The notes under the pieces were generated by a model, which saw only the letters and a list, made by a program, of their open reading frames with translations, searched no databases and was not told the DNA's origin. Below, piece after piece: positions 22,980 through 35,100 of a stretch of DNA of 64,000 nucleotides (the first letter of the stretch is position 1; every line of letters begins with the position of its first letter). The stretch spans positions 7,344,303 to 7,408,302 of the forward strand of contig NC_081332.1 of the NCBI RefSeq assembly GCF_022539665.2, in the 5' to 3' direction. A program made the position numbers and the translations under genes. This DNA is from Daphnia carinata (Eukaryota; Arthropoda; Branchiopoda; Diplostraca; Daphniidae).

Positions 22980-23790
22980 CTGTAACGCTGGTACATTCCG
23001 AGCTATGGTTTAACGTTCCATAATGGCTAAAAGACGAGAACGAGTTGCCGGATCCAACAACCGGTGGCTACCGTGGAGACGGGTACCCCAATTGAATGGC
23101 AGCTGGATAGGATTCAGTTATGGAATCGTTTACTCCGAAGAACCGCCTAGATACTAAGGTTCATCTCTAAAAACCGTCCTAACATCAGAACACAAATAAA
23201 ATTTCAATCAAGATAGGAAACGGAAAGGAAATTATGGCAGGCCATTTAACCGTAGAGGAATTGACAATGGCAGAGCTACTTGTCTACAGGCAGCTCCAAA
23301 AGGAGGCGTTTCCAAAACCGTTTCCAGACCCACAAGAAGACCCACCATAAGGAAAAAATTGCCAAAATCCGACCAGTGTGGGATGAAAGAGAAGAATTGA
23401 TTATTGTGACAGGAAAGGTCGAGTTGGGATTGAGAGACAGGGACATTGAACCTGCCGTTCCGTTGTCTGCTCACCTCCTAGTCGTAAAATTAATTATCCA
23501 AGACAGGCAAGTGTCACTCAAACACACCGGGGTAAAAACCACCCTTTCAGATCTAAGGTGACGCCTCTGGATAATTAAAGGACGTTAACTGACCAGATCA
23601 GTTTGGCATGCCTGCGTCAAGTGCCAGCGACTACCTTCACCACCATTTACAGAAGCAGCTGCACCTCTACCATTAAGTCGCTTGAAACAAGCGAGAGCCA
23701 TCGACATCGCGAGTGTAGATTTCGATGGGCCCTTGTGCCATTAACACCCAGCATCGCGTAAAAAGCAATTGGAGCTTACGGCCCCCGGGG
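22980..23790 (+). pseudogene. pol: BEL/Pao integrase, N-terminal part and start of core
   Basis: IRPVWDEREELIIVTGKV corresponds to the L-x-P-x-x-DE-x-G-[LV]-x-R-V-GGR block. A KHTGVKTTLSDLR segment then carries the zinc-finger His, and CVKCQR near 23615 carries the Cys pair. The core begins with IASVDFDGPLCH (first Asp) before it is cut by non-coding sequence. Stops are present. Confidence 0.78.
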
Positions 23791-25321
23791 ACCTACTACA
23801 AACGGAAGATCCAAGTACAGCACCCACCAAACGATTAGATACACCCTTCCTTTTTCAATGCAAATTACATTGTTCAAGTTTTACATACATAGAAGAATTG
23901 TAGGAGTTACCCTAATGGCGGTAAACTAGCGTTCACTTAACTAGTTACACCCCCTTTCCCATATAAAGGCCAAGTTAAAACCGGCATTTTCTAAAATCTG
24001 GAAAAAACCTCAAAACAGGTAAAATTTATATTTGTGCCAAAAGATGCGCCATTCAATTTTTTCTTGAAAAATAGTGTATGTTTTTTAGTTTGACAAAGTA
24101 AAAATACCTCCGTATATCTCAAAGTTTGCACACTAAAATTGTCTGGCGAAAAAATCATGTTTTGTACTTGTGTCACCTAGGGTGCTGGGTATCAGCGCTG
24201 AACCAATCTCGTATTTTCATGGAATATACTCACATCATTCAGCATTAGAAAAATAGGTTTGTGCTATTTATTATGCAGAAATTTAGAACGAAAAATTCAT
24301 CGGTTTCTTTAAATTTTGTACAGTTTAAGAAAAAACTGGGTAGGCATCTTGCAAAATTAATAATTTAATCAATCATCTTCTGGGTAAACTATTGGATAAA
24401 TATTTTTTAAAATGTTCCTATTTTTTTAACATTGTTGTTCTTCCATCGAAAATTTATCACCTGCATCCCACACTCCAGTAAAAGGAAAGAGTACTTGAGT
24501 TTTCATACCCAGTGCCTCTCGTGGCGCAAAAATAAGTTATGATTTTTGCCAAAAAAATTTGAGTGTGTGAATTTTTGGGGATAGAGAAAGATTTTTTTTT
24601 ACTTCGTCAGATCATTAAAAATACTTTATATTCCAGTAGAATAAAGAATGGCACGTCATTTGGCAGAAAAAAACTTATATTAGCTTGTTGAAGTGTTTTA
24701 TTTAGAAGACTTTGATTCTAATATGGCGCTTATGGGTGGAGAAGGAATGTACCTAATCAAGTGACCGATACTTTACCGCCGTAACTGTAACTCCTTCAAT
24801 TTTCTAGGTTTGAAAGAAATGTAGAGCGTCATTTCTCCTGATAAAGGAAAAACGAAAAACAAATCTTGGTCTATCTGTTAAAAAAATATATTTAATTTTC
24901 CCCGAGGCATATAGCGTCATAAGAATGCATTGAGAAAACGGGAGTGTAACTAATCGTTTGGCGGGTAATGTATGGAGATTCCAGCATATCCTCTAGCCAT
25001 GAAACAAACGAAGGAAACTAAAAAAAATCGCCATATGGACGAATCAAGTAAGAATTAAAAGGGCACTAACAAACATACGAAATGTTATGCCTGCCTATTC
25101 ACCTGCGCGGTGACTATAGGGCCGTCCATTTGGTTAACAAAAACCATGTCAGCACGCGACTTTCTCTTAGTAGTTTTAGAAGATTCTTCGCTAGGAGGGA
25201 CAAGGTGTCTGTCGTGTATTCAAACAACGTACAGGCATTTAGGTGCGTTTTCAACCATCTGAAGATTTTTAATTCCGACCCAGTGATCCACGACCTCTAG
25301 CCATGCGCAAAACTAAATGAA
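23791..25321. other. Non-coding stretch inside the second BEL/Pao element
   Basis: AT-rich sequence separates the integrase core start from its C-terminal part, so it is probably an insertion. No ends, frames or repeats could be identified. Confidence 0.45.
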
Positions 25322-25983
25322 TCATCTCCGCCGGCCTAGCCCCATGATGGGGAGGGTTTTGGGAACGAATGGTAAGGACAATGAAAGATCTACTACGGCG
25401 ATCGAATGGTCGCCCTTATCCGGAATACGACGAGTTGGAAGTAAGTCTGATATGATGTAGTCATAAGTCTGATATGATGATGATATGAAACCGAAAGCGT
25501 AGTAAACGTAAGAACAGTTACTTATGTGGCGAGGGGGTGCGACGACCCACTCCCCATCACTCCAAATCAATTTCTCAACAACAGAGGATCAAATTGTACT
25601 CCGCCAGAGCCAGCAATGAATCTAATGACTCCCGATTTAACAAACGCGCGATTCATTTACATGGACCGTCTACGCAGGGAGCACGTCAAGGACACTTGTG
25701 AGCGATTCGTCAAGGGCTACAAGCTCTAAATTTCAAATTTCCCCTTCGGAGTGGTAAAGGAGCTAATTACCAGTAGAGACGGGTGAATTCGATTGGCAAT
25801 AATCAAGACCCCAAACGCGAACTTGGTCAACCGCGTGATTCAATCATTAAATCCCCTGGAATTACGTGAAAACTAACTTGACGACGTAGCGGGGGAGCCA
25901 GAAGATGGCGCAGCCCCATCCTTGTCAGCCGCCAGTTCGGTAGAAGAGGTCGAGCCGTGGAACGCCAGCTCTGATGCGGAGTC
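25322..25983 (+). pseudogene. pol: BEL/Pao integrase C-terminal part
   Basis: A decayed GGFWERMV-like segment near 25350 is followed by DDPLPITPNQFLNNRGSNCTP and a DRLRREHVKDTCERFVKGY block (25540-25725), then GRDG-like and RVIQSLNPLELRE segments and an acidic tail before the LTR. The order and motifs are those of the BEL integrase end. Confidence 0.8.
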
Positions 25984-26110
25984 TGTTGGGAATATAACAC
26001 ATTCCCAAGAGCGGACGACGCATTCTGGACGTCGTACCAAGCTGATCTGTAACAAATACCCTATTGTTAGATTAATAAACGACCAACTTTTTATTAATAT
26101 GCGCCGTTTA
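25984..26110 (+). repeat. 3' LTR start of the second BEL/Pao element
   Basis: The LTR begins TGTTGGGAAT and contains an internal inverted repeat, TGGGAAT facing ATTCCCA, within its first 25 bases. An AATAAACG motif near 26074 could be a poly(A) signal. The LTR end is not certain. Confidence 0.6.
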
Positions 26111-27046
26111 TTCTCCACCTCCCTTTATCCGTCCGCGCAAAACACCCGCTGTCGCAATAGCCCGTATTAAAAAGCTCCGGAAACGGTGGGTGTTCGGACA
26201 CTAAGGGCGAGTACTGTAGCTTTGACATCAAGTTCTCTCAAGACAACAGCAAGCTTTCCAGCTTCTTTAACTGAGAATCCTGTTCACGTAGCTTCGACTC
26301 AGAATTTTTTTGAAACAACAGTACCTATTCTAGCTTATTTAGCTGAGAGTATACTATTCACGCAACTTTGACCCTGAAGACAACTTTCAATATTTCAGCT
26401 TCTGCGAATTTTACTCCAGCCTCTTCTTGTCGCGGCCTCCGATATCGAAGCATCCCAAAAACAGTAGGTTAATGTTTAGATCCTTGTTCCTTTTCTCCGC
26501 ATTGCTCCCCGGACGTGAGGAATTAAACGCAATATCTTATGTTCCCGTTATGGTTAATTTTAACGTTTGCTGAAGCTCAAACAAATGAATAAAATGGAGA
26601 AATAATCATATTGTCTCGGAGATTTTTGAATTATTTATTTCATCTGTGTAATACAAACCTAATTGAACTGACTATGCACACAAAAACCTGCTCTTTTTCT
26701 CTTTCTCATTCTCACCTACCCGCTCGAGCCTTTTCCAAATTACTTGTTGGGTCATGGAACCCACTGTTAAACATGAATCGCAGCAAGCTGGCTGACATGA
26801 AGTAATCGGAATGTCTAACGAAAAAATAATTTATTAATCAGCCTGAACCCAAACATACTGAAAGCGTTATGTATACTTATGATTGGGATTTCTCCTGCAT
26901 GATCTAGATGATGATTGAATCGGCCCAAGGATCCGTAGCAGATCACTATGTCTATGTACCGAAGTTGGGTGTAATTTGTAAACTGTTTCAGAAAAGGGAG
27001 GAAGATCTTTCATACGGAAAAACTGAAGACAAACAAAAATTTCGTA
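26111..27046. other. Spacer, no gene
   Basis: No frame with recognisable domains. Short Ser/Thr-rich frames are not supported. Confidence 0.5.
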
Positions 27047-27120
27047 CAGTGCCGGTCCAGTTATAGAACCGGCCTGTGTGCGGTTCTATAACTGAATGGT
27101 TCTATAACCGAGCAGCCGAT
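27047..27120 (+). repeat. Pogo-family terminal repeat, orphan left end
   Basis: TA followed by CAGTGCCGGTCCAGTTATAG matches the terminal repeat of the 27351-27830 MITE. The inner part continues with repeated GGTTCTATAAC units. No partner end was found nearby. Confidence 0.6.
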
Positions 27121-27350
27121 CTCAGAGCCACCTATCCTCGATTCTTTCATCACACAGATTTTGATAGTATGGGAATGTAAAAGCGAATAGCACAGGGGTA
27201 GTGCTGATCTCTATGGAACTACCCAGAATAGGGGGAAGGGGGTTCTCATATTAGAATTTAATACCTCAACCATTCCTGCATTATGTTACCAACAATAGGG
27301 TTCTACCACAAAGAGGATGCCCCATCAACGATTGGTCATTATATTAGATA

Positions 27351-27830
27351 CAGTGCCGGTCCACTTCTAGAAACCCTTAGCTATCGAACCGGCTCGGTTA
27401 TCGAACCGATTTTTCTCTGCAGTGTTTCAGCGCCCATAATTAGTAAATGGAAAAAAACAAAACGACACGACGAACAAAATGACACGAAAAGTGTCGTTTT
27501 GTAATGCAGTTGTTTAAAAATTCTGATAACATTAAAAGGCAAAGAGAAAAGTAGCACAATAAGTCATTTTGTTCTATTGTTTTCCGCCTGAATTCGTTTG
27601 GAAGGCTATTATTTTACGTAAAGTCATTAAACCAATTTGCACTATTGTCTAAAATTGCTAAAACCAATTTCAATAACATGTGTTTGTACGTTTTAAAGTG
27701 CGTAATCCGTTCAGTCCAACCAAAAAATCTGGATTTAGTTCAAAATACAGCCAATGGCGGCGCTGAAACACAGCAAGGAAAAATCGGTTCGATAACCGAG
27801 CCGGTTCTATAGCTAAGTGGACCGGTACTG
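27351..27830. mobile_element. Complete pogo/Tigger-derived MITE
   Basis: The 480-base element has terminal inverted repeats of about 50 bases starting CAGTGCCGGTCCACTT and ending with its near complement. TA lies on both sides (27349-27350 and 27831-27832). Its right half resembles the truncated transposon at 18612-19359, so it looks like an internal-deletion derivative. No coding capacity. Confidence 0.85.
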
Positions 27831-28251
27831 TAGTGGAAATAGATAAGATCTGAGAAACATTCGGGGCAGAAAGCGATGCTTTAAAGATCTCATCGGGAAT
27901 TGTAGTCGGGGATGGCCTTGCATTTAAATTGGGAACGGCATCGAACACCGAAATCACCGCACCGAATCCATAAAAAAGCTCCCTATCTGCGCGAGGCCGA
28001 ACCATACTTAAACCAACTTAGAATCGTCCAACGCGTTGGACCATTTCACAGATTCGGCAAACCGTTTCGGTCAAACGGTTCAACGCCAACTAGAGATTCT
28101 GTCGGCCAAAAGTGTAAACATTTTTGTAAACACGGTTCAGCGCGTTGCCATTTTTCTATTGATATTTCCCCCTGCGAACCCAGAACTCCCGTTCCCGCAT
28201 CAATACAAACATCAGTGTAAAAATCAATGCAAATAATTCACTCCGACGAAA
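27831..28251. other. Spacer, no gene
   Basis: Repeated AAACGGTTCA/AACCGTTTC words occur near 28025-28085. No supported frame. Confidence 0.45.
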
Positions 28252-29939
28252 ATGGCTACAGATAGTGGTGAAAAGTGCACCGATAGAAAAAGAAGAGGTC
28301 CTACAATATCATATCCTGAACTGAACGTAATAGTAATAGATATTTTGTTACATCTAATATTTTACATCAGGCTTTGCTACTCTTTTTCTCGCAGGAAATA
28401 TATTCAAAGCCTACAATAAAAGATCATCATCAAACTTCAACACCCTAAGAAGTCGAAATGCAGTGCTAAACATCAAGGTATTCAATTTCTATTATGTGTA
28501 AAGATTATCTTTGAAATTTATCAATGCCATTTGTTTCGTTGTTTAGATGATCTATTATGAGTAACAAAAACAATGCCCATATGCTAGTTCTTCAAGCTTT
28601 CATGAATGAAGTTGTGTATCCCAATCACATAAAGAATTATGGATTAATTGCAACAACTTTCTTGTATTCCAAGTTGGGCCACCTTGTTGCAATGTCGTGG
28701 ACAAAATATATTGATGAAATCAACCAAAAATCGGTATGAGATGCTATGATACAGCTTGAAGAAATTTTATCAGGTATCCAGACGGAGGTCTGCAAAAAGC
28801 TGACACTTCTTTCAAGCAGGTTATTAAAAACGATTCTCCAACATCTTGCACGGTAGGTACACGTACTGCATGTAGACATCTGCTGTTGAAAATTATATTA
28901 ATAACTCTCTATAGGAACCTGATTTGAACTCTGAACATCTAGTAGGCCTACCTACCGCCGGGCCAACTACTGAAAAGAAAATATAGGGAGGCCAAAGAAG
29001 TTCCACGAGACACCAATGTAAGAATGTCCCGAAAGCAATTTTCGAATCCATCGCCGCCCATGTCAGCCCGGCCAGCGTAAGTATATTTTGTATGCGTACT
29101 GTTAGTTGTATCAAATTTCCTGCTCTTTTTGTTCCCAGAGCTGTACAACAGTTGCCGTCTTTCCAACAACTAGCCAATCGAATGCAAGAAAAGGAATGGT
29201 AAATAAAAGTTTCAGTCCATCAATTGCCCATGTCAGCCCGGCCAGCGTACGTATATTTTGTATGCGGATTGTTATTTTTATCAGTTTTCATGTTCCTTTT
29301 TGTTTCTAGAGCTGTACAACAGTTGCCGTCTCTCCAACAAGTAGCCAATCCAATGCAAGAAAAGGAATGGTAAATAAAAGTTTCAGTCCATCAATTGCCC
29401 ATGTCAGCCCGGCCAGCGTACGTATATTTTGTATGCGGATTGTTATTTTTATCAGTTTTCATGTTCCTTTTTGTTTCTAGAGCTGTACAACAGTTGCCGT
29501 CTCTCCAACAAGTAGCCAATCCAATGCAAGAAAAGGAATGGCAAATAAAATTTTCTGTCCATCAATTGCCCATGTTAGCCCGGCCAGCGTAAGTATATTT
29601 TGCATGCGCATTGTTATTTTTATCAATTTTCATGTTCCTTTTTGTTTCTAGAGCTGTGCATTTGTTTCCGTTTCTCCATCACCTATAAGTCAATGAAATT
29701 CAAGAAAAGGAATGGCAAATAAGAGTTTCAGTCCATTAATTGCCCATGCCATCCCGGCCAGCGTACGGATATTTTGCATGTGGATTGTTTTTTTTATCAG
29801 TTTCCATGTTCCTTTTTGTTTCCAGAGCTGTACAGCAGTTTCCGATTTTCCAACGCCTTTGGCAAATAAAAGTCTTCAGAAGGTGAACACAACTGTTGAG
29901 GAAAATGAAAACGTCGCCAATATAATTGCGATTATATAA
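28252..29939 (+). pseudogene. Gene-like locus with a tandemly duplicated 36-codon exon, unknown family
   Basis: ATG at 28254 opens a short exon. Exon-like pieces follow at about 28393-28481, 28557-28855 (with TGA at 28737-28739) and 28915-29076 (with TAG at 28984-28986). Then come tandem exons at 29139-29246, 29310-29417, 29481-29588 (108 bases each) and 29652-29762 (111 bases), and a terminal exon 29826-29939 with a stop. From 28915 on, each exon is a multiple of three and one frame (SCTTVAVSPTSSQSNARKG) stays open through all duplicated copies. Introns of about 63 bases have GT(A/AAGT)...TTTCTAG ends. The two in-frame stops upstream and unclear phases before 28915 make it a pseudogene or a misread gene. 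The protein is Ser/Thr-rich and not recognised. Confidence 0.5.
29139..29825 (+). repeat. Four tandem exon+intron units of 171-174 bases
   Basis: Units start at 29139, 29310, 29481 and 29652, with a fifth, divergent exon at 29826. Each holds an exon beginning AGCTGT(A/G)CA and ending CCGGCCAGC, then a short intron. Units 2 and 3 are nearly identical, so the duplication is fairly recent. Confidence 0.9.
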
Positions 29940-30039
29940 TTTTTTTACTCATTAAGATTTACTTTTCAGCGTTAAATAAGCTTTTCAGCATAGTCCTGGT
30001 CCTGCCATACCGTACGAACGAAACCCACTGTGTCTCTAA

Positions 30040-30382
30040 TGTAAGGAACGGCCAACCGTTCTCCTTACATTCCCCTCTGGTTCCCACGCTTGCAACCCGT
30101 TTTCCCCCTCTTCCGCCAGAGCAGGTCATCTGCCTTTGCTCTGGCCTTCAAACTTGTCAATTCTTCACATAGATGTTACATTTACACGCAGAATATTTAT
30201 TCCCGTTGGGACATCTAATCCATCTCCTGTTACCATCTCCGACAGTCCACTTCCATGTGTCATCTCTGTCAGTCTGTCTCAATAAGTCTCCTTCCGGCAA
30301 CTATTAATTGGTCTTTGTAAAATGCTCGAAAATCCGTGCAACAATACAGTTCATGTAAGGAACAGATCTTTCGAACCTTACA
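30040..30382 (+). mobile_element. Solo LTR with 4-base target duplication
   Basis: The 343-base unit begins TGTAAGGAACGG and ends CGAACCTTACA, giving inverted ends TGTAAGG/CCTTACA. CTAA lies directly on both sides (30036-30039 and 30383-30386). A TG...CA unit with a 4-base duplication is the mark of a solo LTR, probably of Ty3/gypsy type. A 30-base imperfect palindrome lies at its start. It is unrelated to the other LTRs here. Confidence 0.75.
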
Positions 30383-30386
30383 CTAA

Positions 30387-32100
30387 CGTTAAATGGCAAA
30401 GTAAGTTTTCTACATTTATTGTCAATGTGCGGAGTGAATTGTTAAAAGTTTAATCTGAATAATTTTCAGCTCGTGACTCTAGTTCCTCGAAGTATAACGG
30501 ACAACGAAATCCTGGTGGAACACGAGGGGAAGGTAAATATAATATCAATTAGTGCTTTTGTAAAATTTCTATTAAATGTTTTCATTACTTTTTAAAAGTC
30601 TTAAAATTGGTGAAACCAGCCAGCATTTGAAGTCTTCAACACTGCTTCGTGTCTGGTGCCGTGCAGGTGAACAAAAATCTCAATTGCTGTTTAAGATAGT
30701 AGTAACTGTGCAATGTTTTCCATTCGGAATTCAGTTCGATTGAATTTCCCTCCACCAAGAAGTGCCTTCTTTAATTTCTCTTTCATATGACCGAAACTCG
30801 TAATATATTCTGTAATCCCGAATGTAATTTGTACCTTTAAACTAGAAATTAATTATATAATAAATGGAAAGCAGTGTGTGGCTGCACAATCAAAAATTTT
30901 TGCCTATCTTAGTTAAATTTCGACTATTATAACTGGTAAATAAATTGGTATTAAATCTTTAAAAAAAACATTCGAATTACCGCCCAATCCTTGAAAATGT
31001 TGTCTGCTTTGACGGTGATTGGTGGAAGTTTTATTCAATATTCTGATAATTAAAATTAAAAATAAATAGATTTTTTGGTATCACGAGGTGCACATGCTCG
31101 CGGAGATTCCAATAAGTGTATTTTGATTTTGCAGTAATAGGGAATAACCCCTGAACGAGTGTCCCAAACTTTGGAATTTTGGCTGTCATTTCCCTTCCTC
31201 TGAAATGAAGGCTAAAATATAAATAATTAATTTAGGCTCTATTATAAGGGAAAATTTCATAAATTTAAAAGCAATGGATAGCTCTTTTTTAATACCCGTT
31301 GGTAGGCCTTGGTCCCACGTAGATGGCGCGGAGCTTTTTCTTCGTGATCTAAATTCGGAAAGTCGGAGTGACCCTGCGGCCAACGTGAAGAAAATGTTAC
31401 TGACGTCCGAAGGTCACTGACTAGACAGCTCCCCTTAACCGAAACGTGTTTTCGTCCAGCACCGGTTCTAGCACCGCACCGTACCCGGAAAAAAATTCCC
31501 GCAACGACCTTCCCCGATCTTCTGTTTTCGGGGAGGGAAAACGGTGTCTGATTTGATAGAGATCAGGTCTGAGCCCTACCGGTGGGCCATTTTTATGGAA
31601 GGTCGGTGTGGTTTAACGGATCTTAGGTAACCGGGGCTGGCTCCTACAACAAACTGTTTAACAAACAAAATATAAAATAAGAAAGGCAACTACAACTACA
31701 AGTGATTATTCAATTAATTAATTAAATAGTAGAGTAAGTAAACAGCGATTTGGCATTTTGCTTTGTTTGTAGCTCATCTCTGATTGGCCCCTCCTCGCCT
31801 TTCGTCCCATTTCGAGCAGACAAAAGTCGGCTAATACGAAACCGCGCCAATTGCTACATTTTAGTAACGTGCTTTAAACAACGACCTGTGCTTTTTTAAT
31901 CTTTTCCCAGTTATTAAGAATAAGCTGAGTTTCAGATCGTAGGTACCGCTATGAAATAACTAAAATGTAATGGTATTTACAGATACCTGGTGCTTAACAA
32001 GTAGAGATAATTTTTTTGCATTTTCCTGGTGTTACTTGGTTATCCCCGGCATTTTAGACAAAGTGAAGACGTCTGATGGTCTGCCTTGGAAAATACTAGA
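30387..32100. other. Spacer upstream of SMC6
   Basis: An isolated exon-like piece at 30470-30533 has TTTTCAG before it and GTAAAT after it, but no partner exons. The 5' untranslated region of SMC6 probably lies within the last 200 bases. No other gene supported. Confidence 0.45.
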
Positions 32101-35100
32101 ATGAAACGTGCTCATAGCAGCCAAAATCCTGTTTCTGAAAATGAAAATAGTACTGTTGATATCCCTAGGAAAATGGTACTTTCCATTTATCTTCTGATAT
32201 CTTTTGTTAATGCTAGGACAATTTCTGCATTAAACTGTTTCCTTTTTTGCCGAAGGTGTTACATGACAAAAATTGTTTGATGTGTGAAATGCTGAATTGT
32301 TTATTGTCAGACACATTTGTAACAAGTGTCTGATGGCTTCAAAAAAAATTTCATGTTTTAAATTAAAATTTAATTCCAGGTCAAATCTTTGAAAACTGCA
32401 GGCATTGTGACAAAAATATCGTTAGAAAACTTCCTTTGTCATGATAAATTAGAAGTAAAATTCAATGAGCAAATCAATTTCATCATAGGTAATAGAACTT
32501 AATATATTAATCTTCACATATTTGTTTATCTACCTGAATCTTATAGGGAAAAATGGCAGTGGAAAAAGTGCTGTACTTACAGGAATTGTTGTCGCCCTAG
32601 GAGAAAGGGCATCAGCCACATGTCGAGGCATGGGTATCAAAGGTATTATTATGCCCATGCATTTAACATATCAGATACTCATAGAAAAAATGTCTGTGCT
32701 GTAAGATTTTGTGAAAACAGGAAAATCTAAAGCTGTAGTATCAGTAACCCTTTCAAACAAAGGTCAAGGATCCTATAAGCGAGATATTTTTGGAGACACA
32801 ATCACGATTGAAAGGACCATAAATGCTTCCACAGGATCTGGGGGATATAAAATTATCAATCACCTTGGTAAAAGTTCCATTGGCTATATATTTTAAAGTA
32901 GAATAACGATTAGGCATAACGTGTTGGTTCGATTACATTTGCGTTGAAGGTAAAACGATGAGTACCAAACGTTGTGATCTGGATCGAATCCTGGCTAAAA
33001 TGAACCTTCAAGTGGACAATCCTGTCTGTATTTTAAACCAAGAGACTGCAAAAAATTTTTTGCATAGCAATGATGCCAACCAGAAATATAAACTGTTCGA
33101 ACGTGCGACACAGATGGATGTAATGCGTGATGAATTTTCAATAGCAGAGAGTGAGCTATCCAGAAGTAAATCTTGCATGAAAGAAAAACTACAGGTTTGT
33201 TCATTGTCAATCAATGAGTGGTACTCATTCATTTACGGCCCAACTCGATCGTTTGCTTTTCCCTGTACGACAATTGAATTTATATTTTTTTTCATTTAGA
33301 GCTTAGAAATGTTACGAATCGATTTAAAGAAATGGCATGCAAAAAAAGAGTGGTACGAGGCAATTAATGAAATCCACGACAAGAAAGCAAAATTGGAAAA
33401 CGAAATATTATGGGCACAAGTTGAAGACCTTGAAAGAGAGGTCTCTGATGCGCTGAAAAGGAAGGAGAACCAGTTGGCAGAAATCCAAAGGGTACCCCTT
33501 TTTCCTTATTTTATTTTTGTCTTTCATCTCCTTTTTTTATTTATTTTTATTTTATTTTATACACTTATTTTATTTTATGTCTCTTTTTTAAACCATAATT
33601 TGACGTTTTATTGGCTTTTTAGACAGGAGAGAAAATGCAGGAGCAAGAAGCACGACTAGCCAAGTTGAAAGAACATCTTCAGACACGGAAAGAATATGCC
33701 ACCGAAAAGAGGAAAGAGGTTAATTTGAATATTTAATTTTTAAATTTAGTATTTCTTTAGCTTTCTATTTGATACAGCTGCAAATCGCTCGAACTGAATG
33801 CGCCGAAGTTGAAAAACAATCGCAAGAAATAGTTAGCCGCCAAAGAGAAGTATAATTTTTGGAAAGTCCGAATTTTTTCTAGCTTTCCTTTTCATTTGTT
33901 TTCCTTACGAACTTACAGTTTCAGTGTGAACTTCGTCAACTGGTCGTTGATAAACAACGACTCACAAACGATAAGCAAGCGCTAATCAAGGAAATAGACA
34001 AATTAAAAAAAGCGTAAGGGTTCCCGATAAAGCATAATTTTCGTGTTACGTCCGAATTTTTTAAAATTTGCATTCCTGTTGCAGACACGGAGACGGCGAA
34101 TATGCCCAAAAAAAAGAAAGACGAGAGAATGAGTTGCTGAAATTAAAAGAAAGGGAAGAAACGTTGAATTCTTCACGGAAAGTTTCTGAACATTTGGTCG
34201 AACAACTCAAAGGTGCCTTGGTCCAACTGAAACATGAGGCATCGGCTTCCCGGAACGAACTGTCACGCATTCAAAAAAGTTTGGGTAAATATTATATAAA
34301 ATTTTAGGAGAAGTTTTTTATTTTTTTTTTTTTTTTTTTTGCTCCTAAACCACGATTGAACTAAAGACACGAACATTAAAACGCTGGCGGAGCTAAAAAA
34401 ATCGGATTCAAATGCATATGCTGTGTTCGGCGAATGGATCCCTAAATTGCTCCAAAAAATTGAGAGAACATCGTTCAGAGGAACTAAGCCTAGAGGTCCA
34501 ATCGGTATTCGTTTTGATTACTACATTATTATTCTCATTAACTGTTAAGGTTATAAAGTCATTCCGTTTTACATATATAAGGTGCTTACATAAAACTTCG
34601 AGATAAATCATGGGCGCCGGTGGTCGAGACGTTTTTGGGACAAAGACTTTCATGCTTTATCTGCTCTAATGATGAAGATGCAAAACTACTCAACAGATTG
34701 ATTGACGAAGAGATTCCGCGAAATAGACCAAAGCCAAACATTATAACTTCTTCCATTAGTGGTCGGGTATGCAACTTATTGTTTATTTATTTTGTTTAAT
34801 TTGTTGCTTCTGTCAGTTCTTGCTTTTACTACAATACCTATATCTTTAATTAAATTTTTTTTTGTTGAACACCATAAAGCTACATGATGTTAGCAATTAC
34901 AAAGTTCGATGCAGTCCTGAACTACGAAGGAAAGATATCCATTGCTTAATGGACATGTTAATTATTGATGATCCTGACATTGCCAACATCCTAATCGACT
35001 TGAATGGTATTGAGCAAGTTCTTCTCATTTGTGAAGATCGAGATGCGCGTCATTTGTTGGCCGATGTCAAACGAGTACCCGAGAATTGTAAAAACGCCAT

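Larger units (their letters stand above)
21308..26110 (+). mobile_element. Decayed BEL/Pao retrotransposon with LTR remnants (second)
   Basis: Related LTR starts lie at 21308 (TGTTGCGAATATAACGCATT) and 25984 (TGTTGGGAATATAACACATT). Between them, on the plus strand, are the RT C-terminus, RNase H, and the zinc finger, core and C-terminus of integrase in the correct order. The 3' LTR directly follows the integrase tail, as in BEL elements. About 1.5 kb of non-coding sequence (23790-25321) and a MITE (22640-22790) interrupt it. The exact 3' end of the LTR is not resolved. Confidence 0.75.

Noticed and set aside
29139-29825. Regular repeats as a CRISPR-like array or satellite
   Set aside because: The units are eukaryotic exon-plus-intron pairs with splice borders and no unique spacers.
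30470-30533. Exon-like segment with TTTTCAG and GTAAAT borders
   Set aside because: Isolated; no partner exons with matching phase were found.
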